From the NCBI GenBank assembly GCA_944322615.1, contig CALUPH010000005.1, positions 62,001 to 126,000 of the forward strand: DNA of 64,000 nucleotides. Reading direction: 5' to 3'. Below are positions 1-9,870 of the stretch, piece by piece. Below the pieces are notes generated by a model, which was given only the letters and a program-made list of their open reading frames with translations, was not told where the DNA came from and did not search any database. Origin of the DNA: Candidatus Gastranaerophilales bacterium (lineage in GTDB: Bacteria; Cyanobacteriota; Vampirovibrionia; Gastranaerophilales; Gastranaerophilaceae). The position numbers and the translations under genes are program-made. Each line of letters begins with the position of its first letter. The stretch's first letter is position 1.

Positions 1-2
1 AA

Positions 3-1751
3 GCAATTAAAATATATAAACAAGCATTATCGTATGAAGAAAATGATGACATATATTATTCAATAGCTTTAGCTTATAAAAAATTAAATGATTATGAGAA
101 TATAATACTGAATTATAAAAAAGCTATTGAAATAAATCCTAAGAATTATTCTGCATTATATAATTTATCTCTTGCATATAACGATATTAAGGATATTAAT
201 AATGCAATATTTTATGCAGAAAAATGTATAGAGATAAGAAATGATGATGACGATATTTTTGCACTTTTGTCCGGATACTATGAAGATAAAAAAGATTATG
301 AGTTATCCATAGAGGCATTGAGGCGAGCTATATTTATAAATAATAAAAAGTATATATATTTCTATAACCTTGGTGTTTTATTATCAAAGAAAGAACATTT
401 TAATGAAGCTGAAGCTGCATATATGAAATCAATCGAATTAAATAATACTCATATTGAGTCATATATAAACTTGGCATCATTATATAAGGATAAAGACAAT
501 AATAAAGCATTAGAATATTTACAAAAAGCTTATGATATTAATCAAACGGATGAAAATTTGTTATTAAGTCTAGCGCAAACATTTAGATTGCTTTATAGGA
601 ATAGAGAAAGTATTGAAATTTTAGAGAAACTTACTCAAAATAATAAAAATTGTGCTGAAGCATATTCGCAAATTGCAATAAATTATATGGATTTATGCGA
701 TTATAATAGAGCCCTTGAAAATTATAACCTTGCATTGTCTTTAAATAATGAAAACTTGAATTATAAACATGGCAAAGCTGTTGCACTTAAATATTTAGGT
801 TGTATTGAAGAATCTAAAGAGATTTTAGAACAAATTATAACAAATCCGGATTCATCAATTCAAAGTACAATTACGCTTGGAATGTTATATTTGGCAGACA
901 GACAATTTGAAAAAGGGATGAAATTATACACTCAAAGAAGTAAAGAAAGTAAATTTATTGAAGTTTTTAAAGAAAAAATATGGAATAAAGAAGTAGATTT
1001 AAAAGATAAAAATGTATTAATATATTCAGATTGCGGATTTGGCGATACATTAATGTATTCAAGATTTTTACCCATATTGAATAAACAGGTTAAAAGTTTA
1101 ACACTTCAGACTGATAAAGAGCTTTTATCTTTATTAAAAGAATCATTACAAGGAATAAATATAATAAAAAAGAGTATAACCCCGCCGCAATATGACATTG
1201 TAATGTCATTAATGGATATACAGTATGCTTTAAATATGGACTTTTCTCAAGTTAAGAATACTCAGCCATATTTGACTGCTGATATAAATCTTATAAAAAA
1301 ATATTTTTCATTGGACATTTTTAAAACAAAAAATAAAAAAATAGGTTTATGTTGGCAAGGAAATAAAAGAATATTTAAGAACAGGTCAATTAATTTTGAA
1401 TATATAAAAAAACTTATTACAAAAGGAAACTGTACTTTCTATTCATTCCAATTGCAAAGTGATATTCAAGACTTTGATAATTTCTATAATTTAAAGGATT
1501 ATATTAATGATTTTTCAGATACAGCCGCTTTGTTAATGAATATGGATTTAATTATAACAATAGATTCATCAGTTGCACATTTAGCTGGAGCATTAGGTGT
1601 AAAAACATATTTACTTCTGCCTAAAACAGCAGAATGGCGTTGGTTTTATGATGAAGAAAAAACAATTTGGTATAATAGTGTAAGAATTTTTAGACAAAAC
1701 GAGTCAAATAATTGGGAAGAAGTTATTGAAAGAGTATACAAAGAAATATGA
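3..1751 (+). CDS. TPR protein with C-terminal family-9 glycosyltransferase domain, 5' end outside window
   Basis: The reading frame is open to the left edge, so this is the C-terminal part of a longer protein; the first in-frame start codon inside the window (TTG at 267) is not the real start. The N-terminal two thirds are degenerate 34-residue TPR units (repeated A-Y-x-x-A-I and L-x-L-N patterns, with Asn-rich loops). The last 170 residues resemble the ADP-heptose/LPS heptosyltransferase fold (GT9): G-L-C-W-Q-G-N before a strand, then T-I-D-S-S-V-A-H-L-A-G-A-L-G near the end, the usual nucleotide-sugar site. This TPR-plus-GT9 arrangement is a known class of cytoplasmic glycosyltransferases, some acting on proteins; the acceptor cannot be read from sequence. 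It overlaps the next gene by 4 bases (ATGA), so they are translationally coupled. Confidence 0.8.
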   Translation, partial: AIKIYKQALSYEENDDIYYSIALAYKKLNDYENIILNYKKAIEINPKNYSALYNLSLAYNDIKDINNAIFYAEKCIEIRNDDDDIFALLSGYYEDKKDYELSIEALRRAIFINNKKYIYFYNLGVLLSKKEHFNEAEAAYMKSIELNNTHIESYINLASLYKDKDNNKALEYLQKAYDINQTDENLLLSLAQTFRLLYRNRESIEILEKLTQNNKNCAEAYSQIAINYMDLCDYNRALENYNLALSLNNENLNYKHGKAVALKYLGCIEESKEILEQIITNPDSSIQSTITLGMLYLADRQFEKGMKLYTQRSKESKFIEVFKEKIWNKEVDLKDKNVLIYSDCGFGDTLMYSRFLPILNKQVKSLTLQTDKELLSLLKESLQGINIIKKSITPPQYDIVMSLMDIQYALNMDFSQVKNTQPYLTADINLIKKYFSLDIFKTKNKKIGLCWQGNKRIFKNRSINFEYIKKLITKGNCTFYSFQLQSDIQDFDNFYNLKDYINDFSDTAALLMNMDLIITIDSSVAHLAGALGVKTYLLLPKTAEWRWFYDEEKTIWYNSVRIFRQNESNNWEEVIERVYKEI

Positions 1752-3109
1752 TTATCGGTGAAGAATATATTGTAGAAATTGAGAAAATGTTAAATCAAGG
1801 TTTAGCTCTTGCTCGAATAAATAATATTCCTGTATTTGTATCAGGTGCTTGCCCTAAAGATAAATTACAAATAAAAATTACACATATAAATAAAAATTAT
1901 TTGACAGCAGAAATCGTTAAAATAATAGAACCTTCACCATATAGAATTAAGCCTGAGTGCGTTTTTCATAATATATGCGGAAGTTGTGATTGGCTGCATA
2001 TTTCTTATGATGAACAAATAAATCAAAAAAGAATTATTGTTGAAGAAACATTAAAAAAAATTGCAGGAAATGATGTTCAAGTTCAAAATGTAATACAGTC
2101 TCCAAAAATAAAAGAATATAGATGTAAAATTCAATTGCCTGTATCACAAACAAAGGTATCAGGGAGAATTTTAAGCGGATATTATAAAAAGAATACACAC
2201 GAGCTTATAAACATTAAATATTGTCCTATGCAGCCACAAATTACAAATGAAATCAATGAATATATAAAAACAGAAGCACAAAAATTAGAAATAACTGCAT
2301 ACTCTGAAAAAACTCATAAAGGACTATTAAGACATATTGTATATAGAATTTCATCTGATTTAAATCAAATTCTAATAATATTTGTTATAAATTCTAATAA
2401 TATTGATAAAAAATTAACTGCATTGTCAAAATCTATAATAGAGAAGTTTCCTATAGTAAGTGGAGTATGTGCTAATTTAAATGTACAAAAAACAAATGTA
2501 ATAATGAGTAATAACACTAAAAATATTATAGGAACCGATTATTATATAGAGAAACTGTCAGAAGTTAATTATAAAATAAGTGCAAACAGTTTCTTTCAAG
2601 TAAATCCATTATGTGCTGAACTTATATTTAATAAAGTTAAAGAACTAATACTTTCAAAAATTACTAACCCAACGATATTAGATGCATATTCAGGTGTTTC
2701 CAGTTTTGGTATATGGTTATCTTCAATTGCATCGAAAGTAGTTTGTATAGAAGAAGTTAAATCCGCCTCAGAAGATGCAAGAGCAAATGTAAAATTAAAT
2801 AAGATTGATAATATTGAAATTATTAATGGTGATGCAGAAGTTGAGTTTGATAAGCTTATAAAAAAGGGTATTAAATTTGATATTTCAATTACAGATCCGC
2901 CTCGAAAAGGTTGCAGTTTAAATTCAATAAATAATTTGATTAAAATTACTGAGAAATTTATTATTTATGTAAGTTGTAATGTCTCGACTTTAGCAAGAGA
3001 TATGAAAATACTCAATGAAAACGGTTTTAAAACAATTTATATACAACCTGTAGATATGTTTCCAAATACATATCATGTAGAAACAATTGTTATGTTTGAA
3101 AGAATATAA
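1748..3109 (+). CDS. rlmD: 23S rRNA (uracil-C5)-methyltransferase, RlmD/RumA type with [4Fe-4S] cluster
   Basis: 453 aa, normal for the TrmA/RlmD family. An N-terminal TRAM domain (about 5-60) is followed by an iron-sulfur set C71, C77, C80, C159; the spacing is the same as in E. coli RlmD (RumA). The Rossmann domain carries D-A-Y-S-G-V (about 312-317), D-P-P-R-K-G-C (383-389) and V-S-C-N with nucleophile C410. The terminal H-V-E supplies the general base. It makes m5U in 23S rRNA using SAM. The family also contains RlmC/RlmCD enzymes, so the modified position is not certain. It starts inside the stop codon of the TPR-GT9 gene, and a strong hairpin terminator follows. Confidence 0.88.
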   Translation: MIIGEEYIVEIEKMLNQGLALARINNIPVFVSGACPKDKLQIKITHINKNYLTAEIVKIIEPSPYRIKPECVFHNICGSCDWLHISYDEQINQKRIIVEETLKKIAGNDVQVQNVIQSPKIKEYRCKIQLPVSQTKVSGRILSGYYKKNTHELINIKYCPMQPQITNEINEYIKTEAQKLEITAYSEKTHKGLLRHIVYRISSDLNQILIIFVINSNNIDKKLTALSKSIIEKFPIVSGVCANLNVQKTNVIMSNNTKNIIGTDYYIEKLSEVNYKISANSFFQVNPLCAELIFNKVKELILSKITNPTILDAYSGVSSFGIWLSSIASKVVCIEEVKSASEDARANVKLNKIDNIEIINGDAEVEFDKLIKKGIKFDISITDPPRKGCSLNSINNLIKITEKFIIYVSCNVSTLARDMKILNENGFKTIYIQPVDMFPNTYHVETIVMFERI

Positions 3110-3138
3110 AAAGAAGCCTTTTTATAGGCTTCTTTTTT
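3109..3138. terminator. Bidirectional intrinsic terminator
   Basis: A 9-bp stem AAGAAGCCT / AGGCTTCTT with a short loop has a T-run on the plus strand and an A-run on its left side. It can end rlmD from the left and the minus-strand RHH gene from the right. Confidence 0.8.
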
Positions 3139-3168
3139 CCCCATTCCCAATCTAAAGCTGTAGTCGTA

Positions 3169-3357
3169 TTAGTCAAGCAATGATTCTAAAATACTTGCAT
3201 TTCTCATTGCTATAGCATTTTCTTTGACTCTTTGTTTATGAATATAAGTTCTTAAAGCTTCACGTATCAATTCACTTCTTGTACGGTTTTCGCCTTCAGC
3301 AACTTCGTCAATCTTGCTTAAAAATTCTTCGGGCATTGAAATTAAAACTCTAGCCAT
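3169..3357 (-). CDS. Ribbon-helix-helix (CopG/MetJ type) DNA-binding protein, orphan
   Basis: 62 aa. The N-terminal strand M-A-R-V-L-I-S-M-P followed by two helices with R-T-R-S-E-L-I-R-E-A-L is the classic RHH_1 fold found in CopG-type repressors and type II antitoxins. The start is supported by an AAAGAGG ribosome-binding site 7-8 bases upstream. No toxin-like reading frame lies next to it: downstream is the rlmD terminator, upstream the 3' end of a glycosyltransferase gene. It is therefore more likely a free-standing regulator or the remains of a toxin-antitoxin pair. Two identical 8-bp boxes upstream could be its operator. Confidence 0.8.
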   Translation of the reverse strand: MARVLISMPEEFLSKIDEVAEGENRTRSELIREALRTYIHKQRVKENAIAMRNASILESLLD

Positions 3358-3379
3358 TATATAACCTCTTTCAAAATTA

Positions 3380-3411
3380 TGCTCTTATATATATAAAAAC
3401 ATTTGCTCTTA
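3380..3411 (-). promoter_or_regulatory. Direct repeat, possible RHH operator
   Basis: The octamer TAAGAGCA (minus strand) occurs at 3404-3411 and 3380-3387, start to start 24 bp, just upstream of the RHH gene. RHH proteins commonly bind tandem short boxes in their own promoter; binding here is inference. Confidence 0.35.
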
Positions 3412-3443
3412 AAAAAGTGCTATATTTTTTATATATTTTTTAT

Positions 3444-4412
3444 TTATTTTCGCAATTTTATTTTTTTATATATTTCTATATTAAGTAGTTTTATTACTAT
3501 TGTTTTAATAGAAGGGATTTTATATATTAAAATTTCAAATAAATTTTTGATTCCTATTGTTTTGTTTAATAAACCTATTTCATTTATCTCGTTTATATTA
3601 GATACAAGGATTGAATAATCATTATTCTTAACTAATTGTCTTTCATAATTACAAGTCATTACTGATACATTGTGAATTTTAACAGTATTTTTAATGGTAT
3701 TAGAAACGTGCCAGCGATATGAAAATAGTATTTTATTAATAAACTTAAATTTACCGTATTTAGAAAGTTGCAGCATTAAAAACCAATCTTCAAGGGGTGC
3801 TTCTTTTGTAAAAGGCATAATTTTATCATATATTGATTTTCTTATTAAATATCCGTTAGGAACATAATTATATGGTCTTATAGATTTATATGTGCCAAAA
3901 TTTTTATTTTCAAAATTATTATTATCTTTTGAAAGAAACTCTACGAAGGTTTTATATTTTGCTTTGTTTTCATAGTATGTAATATTTCTTTCATTATCTA
4001 GCCAAAAACATCTTTTGTTTTCAGAATCAATTATTTGATTATCTCCTACAACAAGAGCATAGTCATTATTTTCATCTAAAAATTCAGCTTGGATTTTTAA
4101 TGCATCGACATCAGCTATCATATCATCTGAAGCTATGAGATAAACATATTCACCTTTTGCTAAGCTAAATAATTTATTTAAAGTTGCAATAGTACCTTCA
4201 TTTTGCTTTGTTTCGAAATAAAAGCGATGAAATCTTTTTTCGCATTCGTCTTTCATTTCTGCAATTTTTTGAAAAGTAGAATCAGTAGACCCATCATCAA
4301 TAATTATAAGTTCAATATTTTTATATGTTTGATTAATAATTGACTTTATTGTGTTTTGAACATATTTTTCGTGATTGTACGATGGGATAATAACTGAAAC
4401 CAAATTATTCAT
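3444..4412 (-). CDS. Family 2 glycosyltransferase
   Basis: 322 aa. The N-terminal V-S-V-I-I-P-S-Y-N, D-D-G-S (39-42) and the S-D-D motif (95-97) are the nucleotide-binding and DxD-like signatures of a GT-A fold GT2 enzyme. It would transfer a sugar from a nucleotide donor to a glycan at the inner face of the membrane. It has no transmembrane segment. It is the last gene of the minus operon carrying the dTDP-aminosugar enzymes, 7 bases after the DUF1796 gene, so it may transfer the 3-acetamido sugar or a neighbour. The acceptor is unknown. Confidence 0.87.
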   Translation of the reverse strand: MNNLVSVIIPSYNHEKYVQNTIKSIINQTYKNIELIIIDDGSTDSTFQKIAEMKDECEKRFHRFYFETKQNEGTIATLNKLFSLAKGEYVYLIASDDMIADVDALKIQAEFLDENNDYALVVGDNQIIDSENKRCFWLDNERNITYYENKAKYKTFVEFLSKDNNNFENKNFGTYKSIRPYNYVPNGYLIRKSIYDKIMPFTKEAPLEDWFLMLQLSKYGKFKFINKILFSYRWHVSNTIKNTVKIHNVSVMTCNYERQLVKNNDYSILVSNINEINEIGLLNKTIGIKNLFEILIYKIPSIKTIVIKLLNIEIYKKIKLRK

Positions 4413-4419
4413 TTTATAC

Positions 4420-5235
4420 TTATACCTCGTTATTTATCTTTAATTTTCCGAGAGAAATTATAAATCTAATTCCCAAAAAGTACATTTTAAAAGTTATTAA
4501 AGAGCTTAAATAAGGAAGAAATACTATACTTAAACCTTTTTTTATTTTGTAAATAGATACAAAATTGTTATTTCTGAGTTTTCTAAAATCACATTTTATG
4601 TTGTCAAGAAATTCCCATTCTATATTTGTTTTTATAAAATCATATAAATTATCTTTTCGTTTATATCTATTGATTTCAATTTTATTGTTTTCACTTATAA
4701 AAGAATGTTCTTCTGTATTAAATTGAATGACTTTAATAAAAAATTGTTTATCCGGATATAACTGTTCTAAAGTATTATATATTTCAATATATGGTTGATT
4801 AGAAACATAGAATGAATGACTTAGTAAAAATAATATTTTCTTTGATTTATTTATGCAACTAAAAAAACGATTAATTCTTTTTGTCATTTTTTTTCTAACA
4901 ATATCATATTCAGAAGATTCATCAATCTTTCTGTTGAAATGATTTAAAAAATAATATTTTGTTTTCATATCTTGATACAAAATACGATCAGTATGTGTAG
5001 TTTGGGGAATTTCTGATAAGGGAACATATCTCATATTTTCCTTTTGCATGAAATCAGAAAATTTATTTTTAAAACAATCTGGTAGATTGTACAGTACTTT
5101 ATCATCTATCATATAAAGCCAATCAAAAGGAAGCGAGAACATTCTTAAATTGCGCTGTTTTAATTGAGAAGAAATCATACAATTGCCACCAAGTGAACAT
5201 ATAAAATCAAACTTTTCTTTTTTGCTACCAAACAT
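4420..5235 (-). CDS. DUF1796 family putative papain-like cysteine peptidase
   Basis: 271 aa. The start has the family hallmark S-L-G-G-N-C (14-19), then R-x-x-S-L-P-F-D-W (31-39). DUF1796 proteins are predicted papain-like enzymes and are common in polysaccharide clusters, but no activity is established to my knowledge. C19 would be the candidate nucleophile. The C-terminus has a hydrophobic stretch (about 232-258) that may associate with membrane. It overlaps the upstream aminotransferase gene by 11 bases and is followed 7 bases later by a glycosyltransferase, so a role in modifying or assembling the same glycan is likely. Confidence 0.7.
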   Translation of the reverse strand: MFGSKKEKFDFICSLGGNCMISSQLKQRNLRMFSLPFDWLYMIDDKVLYNLPDCFKNKFSDFMQKENMRYVPLSEIPQTTHTDRILYQDMKTKYYFLNHFNRKIDESSEYDIVRKKMTKRINRFFSCINKSKKILFLLSHSFYVSNQPYIEIYNTLEQLYPDKQFFIKVIQFNTEEHSFISENNKIEINRYKRKDNLYDFIKTNIEWEFLDNIKCDFRKLRNNNFVSIYKIKKGLSIVFLPYLSSLITFKMYFLGIRFIISLGKLKINNEV

Positions 5236-6310
5236 TTAAGACCTCAACTACTTGATTAATTTCATTATTGGTCATAACCGGTGACATTGGTATTGAAATT
5301 ATTTCATTATGTATTTTTTCTGTTATTGGAAAACACAAGCTATTCCATTCTTTATAAGCCCCTTGTTTATGGGGAGGAGTTGGATAGTGAATGTTAGTTT
5401 GAACTCCGTTCTGTTCTAAATACTTCTGAAACTTATCCCTATCTTGAACCCTTATGGCAAATATATGCCAAACATGTGAAGTTTCAGCGTATGTTTTGGG
5501 TAAAATTATTTTAGGATTAACAATATTTTCTCTATAAAATTTTGCAATCTCTTTTCTTCTATTGTTATCTTCATCTAAATATTTCAGTTTAACATCTAAA
5601 ATTGCAGCTTGAATTTCATCAAGTCTTGAATTAACACCTTTATAAATATGATGATACTTATAGTCTGAGCCATAATTTGCAATAGCACGTATTTTCTCTG
5701 CTAATTCATCATCATTTGTAGTAATGCAACCAGCATCGCCTAAAGCTCCAAGATTTTTCCCCGGATAAAAAGAAAAACCTGCTGCATCAGCTAAATTACC
5801 TGTTCTTTTATTTTCATAATATGCTCCATGAGCTTGCGCTGAATCTTCAATAATTTTTAAATTATATTTTTTTGCAATTTCCCATATTTTTTTCATTTGA
5901 ACAGCTTGTCCATATAAATGAACTACCATTATCGCCTTTGTTCTTTTTGTTATTTTTTCTTCGATTAAATCAGGATTAATATTATAAGTGTTTATATCTG
6001 GTTCAACAAGAATAGGTGTGCAGCCATTTTCGGAAATAGCAAGAATTGATGCAATATAAGTATTTGCAGGTACAATTATTTCATCTCCTTGCTTAAATCC
6101 ATACCCTTTTATTATCAGATTAAGTGCGTCAAGTCCATTTGCGCAACCAATGCAGTATTTTACACCTATATATTTTGCAAAATTTTTTTCAAAAGTCTTA
6201 CATTCATTACCTAAAATATACCAGCCCGAATTAAGAACCTTTTTTATTCTATCTTCAATTTCTTGTCTAGATCTCTCATTAATTTTGTATAAATCTAAAA
6301 AACTTATCAT
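5225..6310 (-). CDS. fdtB: dTDP-3-keto-6-deoxyhexose 3-aminotransferase (DegT/DnrJ/EryC1/StrS family)
   Basis: 361 aa, full length for sugar aminotransferases. The PLP lysine is K185 in [11 protein letters not shown], and E-D-S-A-Q-A-H-G (155-162) holds the aspartate that contacts the PLP nitrogen. It transaminates the 3-keto group of a dTDP-6-deoxyhexose using glutamate. Assignment to the FdtB/QdtB branch rests mainly on context: the adjacent FdtA/QdtA-type ketoisomerase and hexapeptide acetyltransferase complete a pathway to dTDP-Fuc3NAc or dTDP-Qui3NAc. The sequence cannot separate the two products. RmlA and RmlB, needed upstream, are not in the window. Confidence 0.85.
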   Translation of the reverse strand: MISFLDLYKINERSRQEIEDRIKKVLNSGWYILGNECKTFEKNFAKYIGVKYCIGCANGLDALNLIIKGYGFKQGDEIIVPANTYIASILAISENGCTPILVEPDINTYNINPDLIEEKITKRTKAIMVVHLYGQAVQMKKIWEIAKKYNLKIIEDSAQAHGAYYENKRTGNLADAAGFSFYPGKNLGALGDAGCITTNDDELAEKIRAIANYGSDYKYHHIYKGVNSRLDEIQAAILDVKLKYLDEDNNRRKEIAKFYRENIVNPKIILPKTYAETSHVWHIFAIRVQDRDKFQKYLEQNGVQTNIHYPTPPHKQGAYKEWNSLCFPITEKIHNEIISIPMSPVMTNNEINQVVEVLNVW

Positions 6311-6341
6311 ACCACCCTAATCTCTATTAATATTGATTATC

Positions 6342-6764
6342 TTATTTAAAAATAGTGTTTGATTCAACATTTTTAGTTACAACCGCACCTGCCGCAATGA
6401 GAGCATTTTCTCCAATAGTAACACCTGGAAGAATAGTGGCATTCGCTCCAATTGAAGCACCTTTTTTTATAACAATTTTTTCTAATTTAAAATTTTTATT
6501 TTTTGATTTTGGATATCTATCATTACAAAATGCAGCATTAGGTCCAATAAAAACATTATCTTCTATAGTAATCCCGTCATACAATGAAACACCATTTTTT
6601 ATTGTAACGTTATTTCCTATATTAACTTCATTTTCTATGAAACAGTGTGAACAAATATTACAGCTTTTCCCAATGGAAGCTCCTTTTAATATCACACAAA
6701 ACTGCCAAATATTTGTATCTTCGCCAATATTTGTAGTTTTAACATCTGATAATGGATGAATCAT
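6342..6764 (-). CDS. Hexapeptide-repeat sugar N-acetyltransferase (FdtC/QdtC-like), short C-terminus
   Basis: 140 aa made of left-handed beta-helix turns ([LIV]-G-x-x-x-x motifs such as I-G-K-S-C-N and I-G-N-N-V-T) with I-H-P before the helix. It would acetylate the 3-amino group of the dTDP-sugar with acetyl-CoA. It overlaps the ketoisomerase gene by 4 bases. Family members usually continue past V-T-K-[DN]-V with a closing G-N-P-A-K segment; here the stop comes a few residues after V-T-K-N-V, and the DNA behind it does not encode that segment in the same frame. The core helix is intact, so it is probably functional. Confidence 0.78.
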   Translation of the reverse strand: MIHPLSDVKTTNIGEDTNIWQFCVILKGASIGKSCNICSHCFIENEVNIGNNVTIKNGVSLYDGITIEDNVFIGPNAAFCNDRYPKSKNKNFKLEKIVIKKGASIGANATILPGVTIGENALIAAGAVVTKNVESNTIFK

Positions 6765-7159
6765 TTTAATACCTCTTTTAGAAAATCGTCATAATTTCTT
6801 ATATATTCTTTTTCATCATAATAATCAGAGGCTAAAACCATTAATTTACATCCATAACTAAAATGTCTCATTTCACGCCACATATTTTTTCCGATATATA
6901 ACCCTTTATCTGGTCTGTTTAACCAAACTTCTTCTCTTTTTTTACCATCATCAAGTACGAACTGACAAGCACCATCCATTGCAATAATAATTTGTTCCAT
7001 GTTTTTATGAGCATGAAGACCTCTTGCCTGTTCTGGGAGAGTATCAAATATATAATAGACACGTTTTATTTCAAACGGTACATTTCTATTTCCTTCCAGA
7101 GAAACCAGTTTTCCTCTTTCATCTCCAAAAACTTTCATATCAATTAATTTATAATTCAT
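6761..7159 (-). CDS. fdtA: dTDP-4-keto-6-deoxyhexose 3,4-ketoisomerase (FdtA/QdtA, WxcM-like cupin)
   Basis: 132 aa, the normal size of single-domain FdtA/QdtA enzymes. The cupin core has R-G-x-H-A-H (46-51) with the paired histidines used in proton shuffling, then F-V-L-D-D-G and a conserved M-W-R-E-M. It moves the keto group from C4 to C3 of dTDP-4-keto-6-deoxyglucose, setting up transamination by the downstream aminotransferase. FdtA (galacto product) and QdtA (gluco product) are too similar to tell apart by eye, so the symbol is a family label. It is first of the sugar genes, 33 bases behind pcrA on the same strand. Confidence 0.8.
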   Translation of the reverse strand: MNYKLIDMKVFGDERGKLVSLEGNRNVPFEIKRVYYIFDTLPEQARGLHAHKNMEQIIIAMDGACQFVLDDGKKREEVWLNRPDKGLYIGKNMWREMRHFSYGCKLMVLASDYYDEKEYIRNYDDFLKEVLK

Positions 7160-7192
7160 TAAAATTCCTTTTCTAATGATAAAATAATTGTA

Positions 7193-9688
7193 TCAAAACT
7201 TTTTTAGTTGAGCAAATGTTGCGTCCAAAGCTTTTGTTCCTTGGTTTCCAAAGTCTACAATAATCATAGAAGAAGAACCAATTTCTTTTATTTCAACAAC
7301 TTTGCCAACTCCGAATTTAGAGTGGAAAACTCTATCACCATTGGAAAATTCAGCTTTTGACTGAAATGTTTGTTTGGGTTCATTTACTTCAGGAACAGAA
7401 GAGGTAGAAATTTGTTCTGACTCTTTTCTTTTTTTCTCCAAAAGAAGTCGTTTTATAGGGTTATCTTCAAGAAGTTCTTTCATCTTTGCTTCTTCTTGTT
7501 TTTTTCTTTCTTCTGCATTTATTTGATTATTTTTGCTTTTTACAACAAAACTTGTATTGTGTTGAACTCTTTTTTGAGGCGCAATAAAACCTTTGCCAAA
7601 AGATGTTGTTGCTTTAATACTTCCATCAGAATTTTCTTCTAAGCGTCTTGATTTTATTGTTTCTACAGCCTTTTTGAAAGTTGTATTTTGATTATATGAA
7701 TTATTTGAATTTGAATATTCAGATTCAGAATAATCAATTAAATTTTGAGGGATTTCCGATAAAAATCTGCTTGGATTGTAATATTTATAATCACCCCACA
7801 TTTTACGTCTTTTTGCACAGCTTAAATAAAGGTTCTTTTTAGCTCTTGTAATACCTACATACATTAGTCTTCTTTCTTCTTCCATTTCATTAGGCGCATC
7901 TAATGAGCGGCTATGAGGGAAGATTCCTTCTTCAAGACCTGACAAAAATACGGTATCAAATTCAAGCCCTTTTGCACTATGAAGAGTCATAAGTGTTAGT
8001 GCTTTTGTGTCATCTACATAAGAATCAATATCACTTACAAGTGAAACTTGTGACAAAAACTCACCTAAAATATCATTGTCTTGGGGCACAAATTCTTTTG
8101 CAACGCTTAAAAATTCTTGTAAGTTGTCAATTCTGCTTTCAGTTGTTGTTTCATCTTCTGTTTCTTTTATTTCCTGAATATAACCGGATTTTTCAAGAAC
8201 ATAACCAATAAAGGCAGGCAAATCCATTTTTGTAAATTGGTTTTGAAAATCAATAATTAAATTATAGAATGCAGTTAATTTTGTTTTAACAGCAGAAGTA
8301 AATTCATCATATTCTTCAAGATCTTGAAGTACTTCCATAAACTTTAATCCTGATTTATCGGCAATTTCAAGTAATTTTTCAACAGTAGCAGGACCAATTG
8401 CACGTTTAGGAACATTTATTATTCTACGTAAGCTTTGTGAATCACTTGGATTATATATCAATTTTAAGTAAGCGATTATATCTTTAATTTCTTTTCTGTC
8501 GTAGAATTTTAAACCGCCAACAACTTTATATGGTATGTTATTAGCCATACAAGCTTCTTCAATAGCTCTTGATTGTGAGTTTGTTCTATATAAAACAGCC
8601 ATATCAGAAAGTGATTCAGTCAAAGATAAACGTCTGACTTCTCTAACAAGGTGAAGTGCTTCATCTGCTTCATCATTAGCTTGATACAAGCTTAGATTAT
8701 GGCCTTTCCCTAAATTAGAATATAAATTTTTACTAATACGTTGTTTATTATTACAAATTACAGCATTAGCGGCTTCTAAAATTGTTTCAGCCGAGCGATA
8801 ATTCTGTTCTAACTTAATTAAATGTGTTTTTCTAAAAGTTGATTGAAGATTTAAAATTATTCTATAGTCAGCTCCACGCCAGCTATATATAGATTGGTCG
8901 ACATCGCCTACAACGCAAAGACTTTTTTCTTCCGGAATATCTTCTTCTTCTTTGTCATTAGTATAAATAGATTTGATTAACTTATATTGACATAAGTTTG
9001 TATCTTGAAACTCGTCAACTAAAATATGTTTAAACCTGTTGAAATATTTTTCTCTTACTACTTGAGATTGTTCAAGCAGCTTAACCGCAAGAACAAGCAT
9101 GTCATCAAAATCAAGAGCATTATTTGCTTGAAGTTGCTTTTGGTATTCCATAAATATTTGTGCATATTTTTCAGTTCTGTAATCTCTTGCTTTTGTAGCA
9201 TAAGTATATGCATCATACATTTTGTTTTTTGCATTTGAAATGATTGTTTTCAACAATTTAGGCTGATAGATTTTTTCATCTAAACTGCAATTTTTTATTG
9301 CTGTTTTTAGAATGGAATTAGAATCAGTATCATCATAAATAACAAATTTATTATCGTATGATTTGCCGTTTTCATCTTTATATTCAGCAATATCAGTTCT
9401 TAAAATTCTTCCTGAAATAGAGTGAAAAGTGCCAATCCACATCTTTTTGGCTTTTTCTTCTCCAATCATTTTAGAAAGTCTTTCTACCATTTCTTTTGCA
9501 GCTTTGTTTGTAAAAGTTACGGCCAAAATTTCGTATGGTGAAACACCTGAGTTAACTAAATTTGCAATTCTTGTTGTTAAAACTTTTGTTTTTCCGCAAC
9601 CTGCACCAGCAAGAACAAGAATAGTTCCTTTATCTTGAAGTACGGCTTCTTGTTGTTCTCTATTTAATCCCGCTAATAAATCTGTCAT
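7193..9688 (-). CDS. pcrA: ATP-dependent 3'-5' DNA helicase PcrA/UvrD
   Basis: 831 aa superfamily 1A helicase. The Q-motif region L-N-x-x-Q-x-x-A-V is followed by Walker A G-A-G-C-G-K-T (28-34), then D-E-F-Q-D, G-D-x-D-Q-S-I-Y-x-W-R-G-A, Q-N-Y-R-S and the late V-G-I-T-R-A-K-K motif. The last 45 residues form the Tudor-like PcrA C-terminal domain (G-D-R-V-F-H-S-K-F-G-V-G-K-V) that contacts RNA polymerase. The linker before it is longer and more charged than usual. It acts in repair, replication-transcription conflict and plasmid replication. It precedes the glycan genes with only a 33-base gap. Confidence 0.95.
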   Translation of the reverse strand: MTDLLAGLNREQQEAVLQDKGTILVLAGAGCGKTKVLTTRIANLVNSGVSPYEILAVTFTNKAAKEMVERLSKMIGEEKAKKMWIGTFHSISGRILRTDIAEYKDENGKSYDNKFVIYDDTDSNSILKTAIKNCSLDEKIYQPKLLKTIISNAKNKMYDAYTYATKARDYRTEKYAQIFMEYQKQLQANNALDFDDMLVLAVKLLEQSQVVREKYFNRFKHILVDEFQDTNLCQYKLIKSIYTNDKEEEDIPEEKSLCVVGDVDQSIYSWRGADYRIILNLQSTFRKTHLIKLEQNYRSAETILEAANAVICNNKQRISKNLYSNLGKGHNLSLYQANDEADEALHLVREVRRLSLTESLSDMAVLYRTNSQSRAIEEACMANNIPYKVVGGLKFYDRKEIKDIIAYLKLIYNPSDSQSLRRIINVPKRAIGPATVEKLLEIADKSGLKFMEVLQDLEEYDEFTSAVKTKLTAFYNLIIDFQNQFTKMDLPAFIGYVLEKSGYIQEIKETEDETTTESRIDNLQEFLSVAKEFVPQDNDILGEFLSQVSLVSDIDSYVDDTKALTLMTLHSAKGLEFDTVFLSGLEEGIFPHSRSLDAPNEMEEERRLMYVGITRAKKNLYLSCAKRRKMWGDYKYYNPSRFLSEIPQNLIDYSESEYSNSNNSYNQNTTFKKAVETIKSRRLEENSDGSIKATTSFGKGFIAPQKRVQHNTSFVVKSKNNQINAEERKKQEEAKMKELLEDNPIKRLLLEKKRKESEQISTSSVPEVNEPKQTFQSKAEFSNGDRVFHSKFGVGKVVEIKEIGSSSMIIVDFGNQGTKALDATFAQLKKF

Positions 9689-9870
9689 AATTTTAGTTTA
9701 AAAATCTCTACCCAAAGAACATTATAAAATAAAAAATTTATATTAAACAATTCTTATATTATATAAAGTTGAAAACCTTAATATTGTAAAGATATCTTTT
9801 ATTTTTTGAAAAATGTGGTATTATATTTCTATACAAATATATAAATTTATATAGACAAATAGGAAAATAT

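Noticed and set aside
3169-3357. Type II toxin-antitoxin pair
   Set aside because: Only the RHH part is present; neighbouring DNA holds no toxin-sized frame.
3403-3618. 71-codon plus-strand frame
   Set aside because: Shadow of the GT2 gene on the other strand; composition is Ile/Phe/Tyr only and no ribosome-binding site.
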